A stretch of DNA of 64,000 nucleotides, taken from assembly GCA_965276825.1 (NCBI GenBank), contig OZ255630.1:868001-932000 (forward strand), written 5' to 3'. Origin of the DNA: G965276765 sp965276825 (GTDB lineage Bacteria > Actinomycetota > Acidimicrobiia > Acidimicrobiales > Palsa-688). This document shows positions 32,739 through 42,085 of the stretch, one piece after another. The notes under the pieces were generated by a model. The model saw nothing but the letters and a program-made list of their open reading frames with translations, was not told where the DNA came from and searched no databases. A program made the position numbers and the translations under genes. The stretch's first letter is position 1. The number at the start of each line of letters is the position of its first letter.

Positions 32739-32915
32739 GGGTCCTTCCGAGGTGGGTTGCGCGCCTTGGGGACCTGCACAAGGAGGGACATCGTTGGCCC
32801 TCATGCAGAGGCCAGCAACCTACCCTCCCGCCGGCCTGACCGCCACCACCGCCCGCGCCGGCGGGGGCATCTCCAGCGAGCGCCCGCGCCGACGCCGCGC
32901 AGCGGCGGTCACGGG
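32739..32915. other. Intergenic leader region upstream of gltB
   Basis: It holds the gltB ribosome site and a TAGGTT hexamer (minus strand, about 32817-32822) that may be a -10 box. I saw no known glutamine or other riboswitch consensus. The stop of the dehydratase gene lies at its right end. Confidence 0.4.
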
Positions 32916-34043
32916 TCACGGGTCGCCGGCGATGACCTCGGCGAAGGCGGGGCCGGTGACGTTCCTGCCGCTCACGACCACCACCGCCTCCTGGCCGGGT
33001 GACGACACGACGGCCCCGGTCGTGACCGCGGCGATGCCCGCTGCGCCGGCCCCCTCCACGACCAGGCCGTGCTCGGAGAAGGCCCAGCGCATGGCCGCCC
33101 GGAGCTGGCGCTCGGTGACCGCGGTGAGCGTGGCCTGGCCGGCGGCGACCAGGCCGCCGAGGATCGCCGGCGTGGGCGATCCTCCCTCCAGGTTGCCGAG
33201 CAGGCCGTCGGCCAGGCTCGCCCCGACGGCCACATCGACCAGCCGGCCGGCGGCCACTGCCGTCGACACAGCCAGGGACGCCTCGACCTCGGCGGCGACC
33301 AGGTGCCATCCCGGCCTGGTGGCGACGGCCAGGCCGACGCCGGAGGCCAGCCCTCCGCCGCCCAGGGGCACGACCACCACGGATCCCTCCGATGTAGCGC
33401 CCTCGCCGGCGGCGCGGTGACCTGGCGCGCCGGCGGCGCGGTGACCTGGCGCGCCGGCGGCGCGGTGACCTGGCGCGCCGGCGGCGCGGTGACCTGGCGC
33501 GCCGGCGGCGCGGAGCTGGGCCTCGACCTCGGCGACGAGGGTGCCCTGCCCGGCGACGACGGAGGCGTCGCTGTAGGCCGAGACGTAGACCGCTGCGGGG
33601 TCGTCGGCCACCCGGGCCCTGGCGTGGCGCTCGGCGGCCTCGTAGCCGGAGCCGAAGCGCACCAGCGTGGCCCCGGCCCCCGGGGCGGACGCCAGGCGCT
33701 CGATGGCCGCCAGCTTGGCGGGGGAGGCGTCGGTCGGCACGACGACGGTCACCCGCCGCCCGAGCAGGGCGGCCGCCAGGCACATCCCGAGCCCGTGGTT
33801 GCCGGCACTGGCGCTGACCGCGTGGGCGCCGGCGGGCAGCGACGCCAGCGCCGCCAGGGCGCCGCGAACCTTGAACGACCCGGTCGGCTGGGCCGTCTCG
33901 AGCTTGAGCCAACCGCGGAGGGGCCCGTGCGGGGTCGGCAGCTCGGTGGCGACCAGGGGCGTGGGCGCCAGGTGGGCCGCCACGACCTCGGCCGCAGCGG
34001 CCATCTCCGCCGGGGTCGGGGCCCGCAGCCGGTCGTCGGTCAC
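32916..34043 (-). CDS. Threonine/serine dehydratase-like PLP enzyme with internal VNTR
   Basis: A 375-aa fold-type II PLP enzyme resembling threonine ammonia-lyase or serine racemase. The PLP lysine is K57 in PTGSFKVRGA, SASAGNHGLG is the substrate loop, and VPLGGGGLASG is the phosphate-binding Gly loop. Just before that loop an insertion of four AAGAPGHR octapeptides (24-bp DNA repeats) lengthens the protein by about 32 residues. The start is GTG 34043, with TACCCT 7 nt upstream (leaderless). It diverges from the MFS gene across 55 bp. It probably deaminates Thr/Ser in the cytosol; the exact substrate is not certain. Confidence 0.88.
   Translation of the reverse strand: MTDDRLRAPTPAEMAAAAEVVAAHLAPTPLVATELPTPHGPLRGWLKLETAQPTGSFKVRGALAALASLPAGAHAVSASAGNHGLGMCLAAALLGRRVTVVVPTDASPAKLAAIERLASAPGAGATLVRFGSGYEAAERHARARVADDPAAVYVSAYSDASVVAGQGTLVAEVEAQLRAAGAPGHRAAGAPGHRAAGAPGHRAAGAPGHRAAGEGATSEGSVVVVPLGGGGLASGVGLAVATRPGWHLVAAEVEASLAVSTAVAAGRLVDVAVGASLADGLLGNLEGGSPTPAILGGLVAAGQATLTAVTERQLRAAMRWAFSEHGLVVEGAGAAGIAAVTTGAVVSSPGQEAVVVVSGRNVTGPAFAEVIAGDP
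33405..33513. repeat. 24-bp in-frame tandem repeat (4.5 copies) inside the dehydratase gene
   Basis: Four identical 24-bp units (405-428, 429-452, 453-476, 477-500) plus 13 bp of a fifth; the unit begins GCCGGCGGCGCGGTGACC. Each encodes AAGAPGHR on the minus strand. Perfect identity points to recent slippage or strong homogenisation. Confidence 0.9.
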
Positions 34044-34050
34044 CGGAGCC

Positions 34051-34091
34051 AGGGTAGGGCCGCGGCCGCCGGCCCGAGGTCGCCGTAGGAT
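34051..34091. promoter_or_regulatory. Divergent leaderless promoters between dehydratase and MFS genes
   Basis: Within the 55-bp gap, TACCCT (minus, 34051-34056) lies 7 nt before GTG 34043, and TAGGAT (plus, 34086-34091) lies 7 nt before GTG 34099. Neither start has a ribosome site. Confidence 0.45.
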
Positions 34092-34098
34092 CCGGATC

Positions 34099-35499
34099 GT
34101 GGCGGTGGGCGGGCAGGACGGCGTGTGGGCGCCGCAGCGCCGGCGCCTGACCGTCGGCCTGGTCCTGACCGTCACCCTCGTGGCCTTCGAGGCCCTGTCG
34201 GTCGCCACCGTGCTGCCCCAGATCCGCAGGGACCTCGGTGACGTGCGCCTCTACGGCTGGGTGTTCAGCGCCTTCCTGCTCGCCAGCCTGATCGGCATCG
34301 CCCTGGCCGGCGGCCTGGCCGACCGTGTCGCGCTGCGCGGCCCGCTCCTCGGCGGCCTCGCCCTCTTCGCCGTCGGCCTGGTCGTCGGCGGCCTGGCGCC
34401 CGACATGCCCGTGCTCGTGGTCGGTCGAGCCGTGCAGGGTCTCGGTGCGGGTGCCGTCCCCGCGTCGGCGTACGTGGCCATCGGCCGGGCGTATCCCGAC
34501 CAGGTCAGGCCCCGCATGTTCGCCGTCCTGTCCACCGCCTGGGTCGTGCCCGGCCTCGTCGGCCCGGTTCTCGCCGCGCTGGTGGCGACCACGGTCGGGT
34601 GGCGCTGGGTGTTCGTCGGGCTGCTCCCGCTGGTCGCCGTCGCCGCCGTGCTGGCCGGCCCCGGGCTGGCCACGGTGCCGCGGCCGGATCCCGGATCCGC
34701 GCCGTCCCTTCCGCTGGTGCCGGCGTTCGGCACGGCGGCGGGTGCCGGCGCGGTCCTGACCGGTGTGACGTCCGCGTCGCCGCTGTGGGCCGTGCTCGGC
34801 GCGCTGGGGGGCGGGGCGCTGCTGGCGGTCAGCGTCCGCCAGCTGACCCCGCCGCGCACCCTGCGGGCCGGGCGCGGGCTGCCGGCCACGGTCCTCAGCC
34901 GGGGGGCGCTGACCTTCTGCTTCTTCGCGGGCGACGCCTACGTGCCCTTCGCCGTGGCCACGGTCCGCCACGGGGGCCTCGGCCTGGCCGGTGCCGCGCT
35001 GACGGCGAGCACCGTGGCGTGGACAGCGGGCTCGTGGCTGCAGGAGCGGCGCATCGCCGCATGGGGGCCGCGTCGCCTGGTGACCGGCGGGGTGGCCCTC
35101 GTCCTGGCCGGCCTGGCCCTGATGGCCTCCACCCTGCTGGCCTCGGTCCCGGTGGGCATCGCCGTCGTGGCCTGGGGCGTGGCCGGCCTCGGGATGGGCT
35201 GCGCCTACGCCCCGCACTCGGTGACCGTTCTCGACCGCGCTCCCGCAGGCGGGGAGGGGAGGGCGACGGCCGGCCTGCAGCTCACCGACGTCCTCGGCCA
35301 GGCTCTCGGGACCGGCCTCGCCGGCGCGGCCGTGGCCCTCGGAGGCACCGTCCTCACCGAGCGGGCCGGCGCGGCGTTGGCCTTCGCCATCGCCGGCATC
35401 GGCGCGCTCGGCGCCCTCGCGCTGTCCCGGCGCCTGCCCGACCGGCTGGTCGGCGGGGCGGGCGTGGCGCGGGTCGAGACCGACCTGCCGGTGACCTGA
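34099..35499 (+). CDS. Major facilitator superfamily transporter (DHA2-like)
   Basis: A 466-aa integral membrane protein with about 12-14 helices. MFS signatures include the loop GGLADRVALRGPLLGG after helix 2 (DRxGRR-like) and the motif-C-like helix end AWVVPGLVGPVLAAL typical of drug/H+ antiporters. GTG 34099 is used because it begins the protein and has TAGGAT 7 nt upstream; the frame is open upstream as shadow. It probably exports small molecules by proton antiport; substrate unknown. The aldo/keto reductase gene follows 24 bp downstream. Confidence 0.9.
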   Translation: MAVGGQDGVWAPQRRRLTVGLVLTVTLVAFEALSVATVLPQIRRDLGDVRLYGWVFSAFLLASLIGIALAGGLADRVALRGPLLGGLALFAVGLVVGGLAPDMPVLVVGRAVQGLGAGAVPASAYVAIGRAYPDQVRPRMFAVLSTAWVVPGLVGPVLAALVATTVGWRWVFVGLLPLVAVAAVLAGPGLATVPRPDPGSAPSLPLVPAFGTAAGAGAVLTGVTSASPLWAVLGALGGGALLAVSVRQLTPPRTLRAGRGLPATVLSRGALTFCFFAGDAYVPFAVATVRHGGLGLAGAALTASTVAWTAGSWLQERRIAAWGPRRLVTGGVALVLAGLALMASTLLASVPVGIAVVAWGVAGLGMGCAYAPHSVTVLDRAPAGGEGRATAGLQLTDVLGQALGTGLAGAAVALGGTVLTERAGAALAFAIAGIGALGALALSRRLPDRLVGGAGVARVETDLPVT

Positions 35500-35509
35500 C
35501 GGTCGACCG

Positions 35510-35515
35510 TAGCCT
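35510..35515 (+). promoter_or_regulatory. Putative -10 hexamer TAGCCT for the aldo/keto reductase
   Basis: TAGCCT ends 8 nt before ATG 35524 with no ribosome site between. This suggests its own leaderless start besides any read-through from the MFS gene. Confidence 0.35.
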
Positions 35516-35523
35516 CGGGGACC

Positions 35524-36525
<1,002 letters not shown>

Positions 36526-36530
36526 TGGCG

Positions 36531-36633
36531 GTCAGGGACCGGAAGGGAGCCACTCGGGCGGCCTGAGGCCGCAGGCGTGGTCGCGAGAGGGTCGAACGGG
36601 TGGCGGCCGCCCGAGGTGCTCCCGCACGGGCCC
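36531..36633 (+). repeat. Dispersed ~100-bp structured repeat, copy C
   Basis: A perfect 11-bp inverted repeat, CTCGGGCGGCC (36553-36563) and GGCCGCCCGAG (36605-36615), brackets a loop containing GCGAGAGGGTCGAACGG. An alternative short hairpin GCGGCC-TGA-GGCCGC uses the same left arm. It exactly fills the gap between two convergent genes (AKR ends 36525, FAH ends 36638). Confidence 0.8.
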
Positions 36634-36637
36634 TCCA

Positions 36638-37570
36638 TCAACGGAGGGGAACGACCTCGCGTCCTGGCTCGACGAGCGCGTCGACGGCGCCGAGCCCGGT
36701 GATCTCCAACCGTACCCGGTCGCCGGGCGCCAGCCACGGATAGGCGTCGGCGCCGTGGACGCGGGAGAGCTCGAGGATGCAGCCGGTGCCCACGGTGCCG
36801 CTGGCGACAATGTCGCCGGGGCGCAGCTGGGTGCCCCGTGACGCGTAGGCGAGGAGTTGGCCGAAGCTCCAGTGGATGGTCGACATGTTGCCCCTGCTCC
36901 ACGTGGCGCCGTTGACCGCCGCGGTCATGTCGAGGTCATAGGCGTTGCCGGCGCGCCGGGTCTCGAGCTCGTCGCTCGTCGTCAGCCACGGGCCCAGGCT
37001 GGTGGCGGTGTCCTTGCCCTTGGCCGGCCCGAGGTGGCCGCGCATCTCCGAGCTCTGCAGGTCCCTGGCGCTCCAGTCGCAGAGAATGACGTAGCCGGCG
37101 ACGTGGTCCTCGGCGGTGGCCGGGTCGAGGTCGCGCCCGGCCCGGCCGATCACCGCGGCCACCTCGAGCTCGTAGTCGAACGCCGCCGAGCCCGGCGCGA
37201 TCGGAACCGGGTCGCTCGGGCCGAGGGTGGCCGCCGGGTTGGTGAAGTAGAACAGCGGCATCTCGTACCAGACGTCGGCCACGTCGTGGCCCATGGCCTG
37301 CGCGCTGTTGTGCACGTGCTCCTCGAAGGCCATGAAGTCCCGGATCGACGGTGGCACCGGGATCGGCGCCCGCAGCACCGCCTCGGCCAGCGGGACCACC
37401 TCCCAGCGCTCGGACGTCGCCCGCTCGGCCGCCGCCGCCAGCGCCTCGCCGCTGTCGCCGAGCAGGTCGATCAGGCGCCCAGGGGCCTCGAGGCCGATGA
37501 GGACGTCGCCGTCGACCAGGGCGACGCGGTCGGCCCCGTCACGGGGCGACACATAGGTGGACCAGCGCAC
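36638..37570 (-). CDS. Fumarylacetoacetate hydrolase family protein
   Basis: A 310-aa protein of the FAH superfamily of metal-dependent C-C hydrolases, decarboxylases and hydratases. The metal-binding acidic cluster is visible in FMAFEEHVHN and DYELEVAAVIG, with GDIVASGTVGTG as the late family motif. The start GTG 37570 has a GAGAGGAG ribosome site. Substrate is probably an acylpyruvate-like acid; not assignable further. It follows the MBL-fold hydrolase gene on the same strand by 35 bp, so the two may act in one catabolic route. Confidence 0.92.
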   Translation of the reverse strand: MRWSTYVSPRDGADRVALVDGDVLIGLEAPGRLIDLLGDSGEALAAAAERATSERWEVVPLAEAVLRAPIPVPPSIRDFMAFEEHVHNSAQAMGHDVADVWYEMPLFYFTNPAATLGPSDPVPIAPGSAAFDYELEVAAVIGRAGRDLDPATAEDHVAGYVILCDWSARDLQSSEMRGHLGPAKGKDTATSLGPWLTTSDELETRRAGNAYDLDMTAAVNGATWSRGNMSTIHWSFGQLLAYASRGTQLRPGDIVASGTVGTGCILELSRVHGADAYPWLAPGDRVRLEITGLGAVDALVEPGREVVPLR

Positions 37571-37605
37571 GTGAGCTCCTCTCGGTCAGGCGGCGGGCCG
37601 CACGG

Positions 37606-38547
37606 TCAGGCCCTGCAGGTCAGAGGCCGGCCGCCGTTGTAGGTCACCATGTCGGTCAGCGCGGCACCGACGTCGATGGCGCCCCCCATCGGCGTGCCGG
37701 TCAGCTCCGCGTAGGCCCGGTGCAGGTTGCCGACGATCCGCTCGCGGTCGGTGAGGTCCGCCCACGGGCCGAGGTCGGTGTCCATCGCCGCCTCGAGCGG
37801 CCCGACGCCGGCAGCCAGGCCGGCTTCGGCGGTGGCCTGGACGAAGCGGAGGTAGTCGAGCACCTCGCCGATCATCTCGGGGCCACCGACGGGCCCGTGG
37901 CCGGGCACGATGGTGGTGGCACCGAGGGGCGCCACCACATCGGTCAGCACGTCGACGGCCCCCTGCACCGACCCCATGAGCACGAACGGGGTGCCCCCGT
38001 TGAACAGCAGGTCACCGCTGAAGAGCACGGACCGCTCGGGGAGCCAGACCAGCGCATCGTTGGTGGTGTGGGCGGCCAGGCCGACGTGGCGCACCTCGCA
38101 GGCCAGGTCGTCGACCCAGACGGTCACCGAGTCGCGGAAGGTGAGGAAGGGCGGCGCCAGGGCCAGCTCGCCCCAGTCGACGTCGTCCCAGATGCCGTGG
38201 TAGTCGGGGAGACCTCCGGCGATGACCTCCTGGCGGCAGCGCTCGTGGGCGACGATGGTCGCCGCCGGGAACAGGAAGTTGCCGTGGGTGTGGTCGCCGT
38301 GGTGGTGGGTGTTGACGAGGGTGCGCACCGCCTGGTCGGTGACCCGCCCGATGGCGTGCAGGTAGGCCCGGGTCCGGCGCTCGGTCGAGCAGGAGTCGAC
38401 GCTGGTCACCCCGCGCGAGCCGACCACGAAGCCGGTGTTGTTGACGAACCAGCTGCCGTCGGGTTGGACGTAGGCGAAGACGCCCTCGCTCACCTCCTCG
38501 ACCCTGGGCTCGCCGAGCGCGGCATGGTCGTCGAGGGGAGTGCTCAC
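37606..38547 (-). CDS. Metallo-beta-lactamase-fold hydrolase
   Basis: A 313-aa protein with the zinc signature THHHGDHTHGN (HxHxDH), a further metal-ligand stretch VGLAAHTTNDALVWLPE, and VLFSGDLLFNGG and VPGHGPVGG downstream. It would hydrolyse an ester, lactone or thioester. GTG 38547 is chosen because the protein starts cleanly there; the frame is open upstream across the carbonic anhydrase promoter. It is transcribed toward the FAH-family gene and diverges from the carbonic anhydrase. Confidence 0.92.
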   Translation of the reverse strand: MSTPLDDHAALGEPRVEEVSEGVFAYVQPDGSWFVNNTGFVVGSRGVTSVDSCSTERRTRAYLHAIGRVTDQAVRTLVNTHHHGDHTHGNFLFPAATIVAHERCRQEVIAGGLPDYHGIWDDVDWGELALAPPFLTFRDSVTVWVDDLACEVRHVGLAAHTTNDALVWLPERSVLFSGDLLFNGGTPFVLMGSVQGAVDVLTDVVAPLGATTIVPGHGPVGGPEMIGEVLDYLRFVQATAEAGLAAGVGPLEAAMDTDLGPWADLTDRERIVGNLHRAYAELTGTPMGGAIDVGAALTDMVTYNGGRPLTCRA

Positions 38548-38642
38548 GGTCGGCCATCTCACCACACGGTCCTCCCGCCCCGCTGACCTCCCGTCGCCGG
38601 GGGGCGCCATTCCCCAAATCCCGACTACGGTGATCGGAGTTG

Positions 38643-38653
38643 CCCAAATTGGG
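38643..38653. promoter_or_regulatory. Palindrome CCCAA-A-TTGGG upstream of carbonic anhydrase
   Basis: A perfect 5-bp inverted repeat about 28 bp before the carbonic anhydrase GTG, with a related half site CCCCAAATCCC about 30 bp further upstream. The spacing suits a regulator of the divergent MBL/carbonic anhydrase pair. Confidence 0.35.
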
Positions 38654-38680
38654 GCAGTTGCCCGAGATGGAGGAGACCAC

Positions 38681-39259
38681 GTGAGCATCCGAGACGAAGT
38701 CCTGCAGGCCAACGAGGCCTATGCCGCCTCCTTCGGGGACAAGGCCGCCCTGGCCATGCCGCCGGCGCGCCGCTTCGCCATCCTCACCTGCATGGACGCC
38801 AGGCTCGACCCGGCCGCGTACGCCGGGCTGCGCGAGGGGGACGCCCACGTGATCCGCAACGCCGGCGGCCGGGCCAGCGACGACGCCATCCGCTCGCTGG
38901 TCATCTCCTACAAGCTCCTCGGCACCGCGGAGTGGTTCGTGGTCCACCACACCAGCTGCGGGATGCTCTTCTTCACCGACGACGTTATGCGGGGGCTGCT
39001 GGCCAGCAGCCTGGAGACGGCCGAGCTGGGCGACGGGGGCTTCGTCGACGTGGGTCGAGGCCCGGGGTCGACCGAAGGGTCCTACGTCGACTGGCTGACC
39101 ATTGCCGACGAGGCCCAGAGCGTGGTCGACGACGTCACCCGGATCCGCTCCCACCCGCTCGTCCCCGGTCGGATCCCCGTGTACGGCTACATCTACGACG
39201 TGGGCACCGGCCGTCTCGTCGAGGTCCCCGCCGCCACCGGGGCGGGCGCGGCGGTCTGA
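38681..39259 (+). CDS. Beta-class carbonic anhydrase
   Basis: A 192-aa cytosolic zinc enzyme converting CO2 to bicarbonate. Zinc ligands C37 (in CMDARLD, with catalytic D39 and R41), H90 and C93 (in VVHHTSCG) are all visible. It resembles the compact mycobacterial-type beta-CA. The GTG start has an AGGAG ribosome site 8 nt upstream; the frame is open further upstream but without homology. Confidence 0.95.
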   Translation: MSIRDEVLQANEAYAASFGDKAALAMPPARRFAILTCMDARLDPAAYAGLREGDAHVIRNAGGRASDDAIRSLVISYKLLGTAEWFVVHHTSCGMLFFTDDVMRGLLASSLETAELGDGGFVDVGRGPGSTEGSYVDWLTIADEAQSVVDDVTRIRSHPLVPGRIPVYGYIYDVGTGRLVEVPAATGAGAAV

Positions 39260-39333
39260 CCGTGCCGGGCCGCCCGGTCGCCACGCGGGGCGGCGACGGC
39301 TCAGGTGCCGAACCAGTGGATCCGGCCGAGTGG

Positions 39334-39483
39334 TCAGATCCGCAGGACCGCCCGCCCGACGAAGCTCGACCTGGTGGCCGGGCCCCAATAGCGGGAGTCG
39401 AACGAATCGCCGCGGTGGTCGCCCATCATCCAGCACTCGCCGGCCTGGAGGTGCAGGACCCCGGTGGTGATCGGTGGGCGACG
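39334..39483 (-). pseudogene. C-terminal remnant of an S26 signal peptidase
   Basis: About 49 codons ending at TGA 39334 encode WMMGDHRGDSFDSRYWG followed by FVGRAVLRI. This is box E (GDxxxxSxDSRxxG) and the tail of type I signal peptidase. The catalytic Ser and Lys domains are absent. It lies in frame directly after the TGA of the upstream glycosyltransferase-like gene with no start of its own apart from internal ATGs, so it is a truncated relic. Confidence 0.7.
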
Positions 39484-40851
39484 TCACTTCTGGGCTGCGC
39501 CGGTCTTCCCGGGGGCGGTCCACCTGGGGACGTGGCGGACGTAGCCGAGTGAGCGGCGCAGAGCTCGCTCGGCGGTCGCGTCGCTCTCGGCGCACGCCGA
39601 CCCGGCACCCCGCTTCCCCGCATCCAGCTTCTTGGCGGCTATGGCCCGCGCCCCGAGGACCGACATGGTGCAGGCGATCATGTCGGCGACGAAGGGGACG
39701 CAGTAGTGAGATGCCGGGATCGTCGCCGATGACCCGTTGTAGGGCCAGGTGATCGTCTGATCGATCCACCAGAGGACGAGCACCGCGACGATGGCCAGTT
39801 CACGGCGATCGATCGGACCTCCCCGCAACGAGCGAGCCACCCACCACCACAGCAGGGGGAGGACATAGATGGCGTACTGCCGGTGGGAGACCGGCAGGAT
39901 CAGCAGGACGCAGAAGACCACGTTCCAGGTGCAGAGGGCAGGGTCGCCCGGGTGCCGCAGCGCGGTCACGAGGAGACCGAGGACCCAGATGGTCAGCGCG
40001 GCGGAGAGCAGGACCTGCGGGGCGCCCGAGACGAACACCGGTCGCGCGAGATCGCTGTGGGTGAAGAGCAGTGCGGGGACGCCCCAGACGGAGTCACTGA
40101 CCAGATGTTGCTGGCGGGCGTCGAACACGTTCTCGAGGAGGCCGACCAGTCCGCTCCAGCCGAAGACCAGTGCCAGCAGGGGGGCGAGGAGCGCGGTGGC
40201 CACCAGCGCGACGAGCGCTCGGCGCCGGCGCTGGAGGCCGCGCTGGCCGAGCGCCAAGGCCGCCACGGCCGGCCAGACCTTGACGAGTCCCGCCCCGCCG
40301 ATGAGCGCACCGGCCGCCTCGAGCTTGGACCGGCCGACGGCCAGCGCCGACAGCGTGAGGAGCGGAAAGCCGATCGTGTCGGCCGGGCCCAGCGCCAGGT
40401 CCTTGCTGAGCGGCCAGTAGTGGGCGTAGAGCAGGGTGAAGCTGCAGAGGGCGAAACCGACCGGCCGCAGCCACCAGGCCATGCGTCCCGCCAGGCTGAA
40501 GACGAAGGCGGCCGCCCCGACGATCGGCGCCACCACGACCAAGGTCGTCCATCCCTGCCAGAGCGCACCGACATCGACGTGGGCGAACGGCGCCAGAAGG
40601 AGAGCGATCGGCGGCGGGTACACGTACTGCTTGACGCCGGCATAGGGGCTGTGGCCGGCGGCCACGTTTCGGGCCGCTTCGAGGGAGTACGAGAAGTCGG
40701 TCTCCAAGGGAGCGGCCAGCGCCGAGTTCAGGCGCACGTACACCAGTGCCCCCGTCACGGCCAGCGCGGCCCCCCAGAGCGCCGCCACCTCGAGGTCTCG
40801 GGCCGACCACCGGCGCCTCTGGGCTGTCGCCGACACGCCGCTCTCCGACAC
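39484..40851 (-). CDS. DUF2029/GT87-like integral membrane glycosyltransferase
   Basis: A 455-aa protein with about 10-12 transmembrane helices. The luminal-side motif YSLEAARNVAAGHSPYAG, followed by YVYPPPIALLLAPF, is typical of GT87 polyprenol-phosphate-mannose-dependent mannosyltransferases, including the acidic residue after the first helix (LETDFSYS). It probably transfers a mannose-like sugar outside the membrane. The start GTG 40851 has CATACT 9 nt upstream. The C-terminal ~50 residues are Ala/Arg-rich, and the stop is followed in frame by a signal-peptidase tail, so the natural end may be altered. Confidence 0.85.
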   Translation of the reverse strand: MSESGVSATAQRRRWSARDLEVAALWGAALAVTGALVYVRLNSALAAPLETDFSYSLEAARNVAAGHSPYAGVKQYVYPPPIALLLAPFAHVDVGALWQGWTTLVVVAPIVGAAAFVFSLAGRMAWWLRPVGFALCSFTLLYAHYWPLSKDLALGPADTIGFPLLTLSALAVGRSKLEAAGALIGGAGLVKVWPAVAALALGQRGLQRRRRALVALVATALLAPLLALVFGWSGLVGLLENVFDARQQHLVSDSVWGVPALLFTHSDLARPVFVSGAPQVLLSAALTIWVLGLLVTALRHPGDPALCTWNVVFCVLLILPVSHRQYAIYVLPLLWWWVARSLRGGPIDRRELAIVAVLVLWWIDQTITWPYNGSSATIPASHYCVPFVADMIACTMSVLGARAIAAKKLDAGKRGAGSACAESDATAERALRRSLGYVRHVPRWTAPGKTGAAQK

Positions 40852-40860
40852 GATGCCGCC

Positions 40861-40866
40861 AGTATG
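40861..40866 (-). promoter_or_regulatory. Putative -10 hexamer CATACT for the GT87-like gene
   Basis: CATACT on the minus strand ends 9 nt before GTG 40851, with no ribosome site. Confidence 0.3.
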
Positions 40867-40907
40867 ACCTGGCCCGCCGGGGCGGTGCCGACGGGCGGCC
40901 CTCGGGT

Positions 40908-41917
40908 TCAGCTCTCCAACCGGGCCGAGACGACGGCCCGCTCGGCGGGGTTGGCGGTGTCGCGCAGGGCCTCGATGTCGGCGCGGCGCGCCTCGGCGGA
41001 GCGGTCGAGGCGACGCAGGAGTGACGCCCGGGTGGCGTGGAAGAGGTGGTAGGTGGCGAGGGCGCCCTGGAGCGCGTCGACCTCCAGGAGGGCGGCCGCC
41101 GGCCCTCGCAGCTCTCCGAGGACGATGGCCCGGCTGAACAGGACGACGGGTGAGGGCCGACGACGGCCAGGAGGGAGTAGAGCTCGAGGAGCTGGGGCCA
41201 GTCGGTCTCCTCCCGGGTCGGCGCCTCGCAGTGCAACGCCTGGATGGCCGCTTCCAGCTGGTACGGACCGGGCCGGCGACGGGCGGCGGCCCGCTCGATG
41301 AGGGAGACGGCCCGACAGGAGCCCCATCGCTTCGGGCTCGCCGGGGAGCCAGCTCACCAGCATCGCCGCCAGCCCTTCCGCATCGTGAGCCAGCTCGCGG
41401 CGGGCGACGGCGTCGCCGCCCGTGGTCAGGTAGCCCTCGTTGAAGACGAGGTAGATGACCCGCAGGACCTGGTCGAGCCGCTCTCGCCGCTCCGCCGGCT
41501 CCGGGGTCCGGTACGGGATCCCGGCGGAGACGATCTTCTGCTTCGCTCGGGTCAGGCGCTTGGCCAGGGTGGCTTCGGGCAGGAGGAAGGCCCGGGCGAT
41601 CTCGGCCGTGGTCAGGCCGGCCACCGCCCGGAGGGTCAGCGCGGTCTGGACGTCACCGTCGAGGGCCGGATGGCAGCAGGTGAAGATCAGCCGGAGGCGG
41701 TCGTCCGGCTCCCTGGTCGCCGTCTCGGGCAGGGCGGCGACCAGCGCGAGCTTCTCTCGGTGGCGGGCGTTGCGGCGCAGTCGGTCGATGGCCTTGCGCC
41801 TGGCCGTCGTCAACAACCAGGCCCCAGGTCGGTCAGGGACACCTTCGGCCGGCCTCCTCGCGGAACACCCGCTCCAGCGAGGAACGAGGGTCCCTTGCGG
41901 CGTCAGCGCTCGACGAC
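40908..41917 (-). pseudogene. ECF sigma factor (COG4941/SigI-like) gene, deleted and frameshifted
   Basis: Pieces of a sigma factor lie in order but in different frames. SLERVFREEAGR is joined directly to AEGVPDRPGAWLLTTARR, losing about 35 codons of the sigma-2 core. Then come an intact stretch DRLRRNARHREKL to LVFNEGYLTTGGD, a break after EPEAMGLL, YQLEAAIQALHCEAPTREE in another frame, and finally SPVVLFSRAIVLGELRG to the stop. At least one deletion and two frameshifts make it non-functional. The ORF that appears continuous over 40908-42089 is a mosaic and is not a valid protein. Confidence 0.8.
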
Positions 41918-42085
41918 AGGTCGGACCTCGACCTTGCCATCGGGCACGGGGAAGCTGCGGGGTGGCTGGAGCTGCTGAGCTTCGACGATCGTCCCATCGC
42001 CTTGCAGCCGTCCGAACCACTCCATGGGGCCGCCGAACACCTCGCCCTGCTCCGCGTCGCCACCCGAGTGCATACCAAAATTCAT
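41903..42085 (-). pseudogene. YCII-family protein gene with internal deletion
   Basis: The ~60-residue frame reads EWFGRLQGDGTIVEAQQLQPP and PDGKVEV, which resemble the middle of YCII-related proteins, then jumps to the family-like end RPVVER. About 30-40 residues seem to be missing. YCII genes commonly precede COG4941 sigma factors, as here (the sigma relic follows). Its start region overlaps the MazE promoter on the other strand. Confidence 0.5.

Noticed and set aside
32739..32915. Glutamine or other riboswitch upstream of gltB
   Set aside because: The leader is long enough, but no recognisable conserved riboswitch core was seen; only a ribosome site and a possible -10 box.
33405..33513. 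CRISPR array
   Set aside because: The 24-bp units are contiguous with no spacers and code an in-frame peptide repeat.
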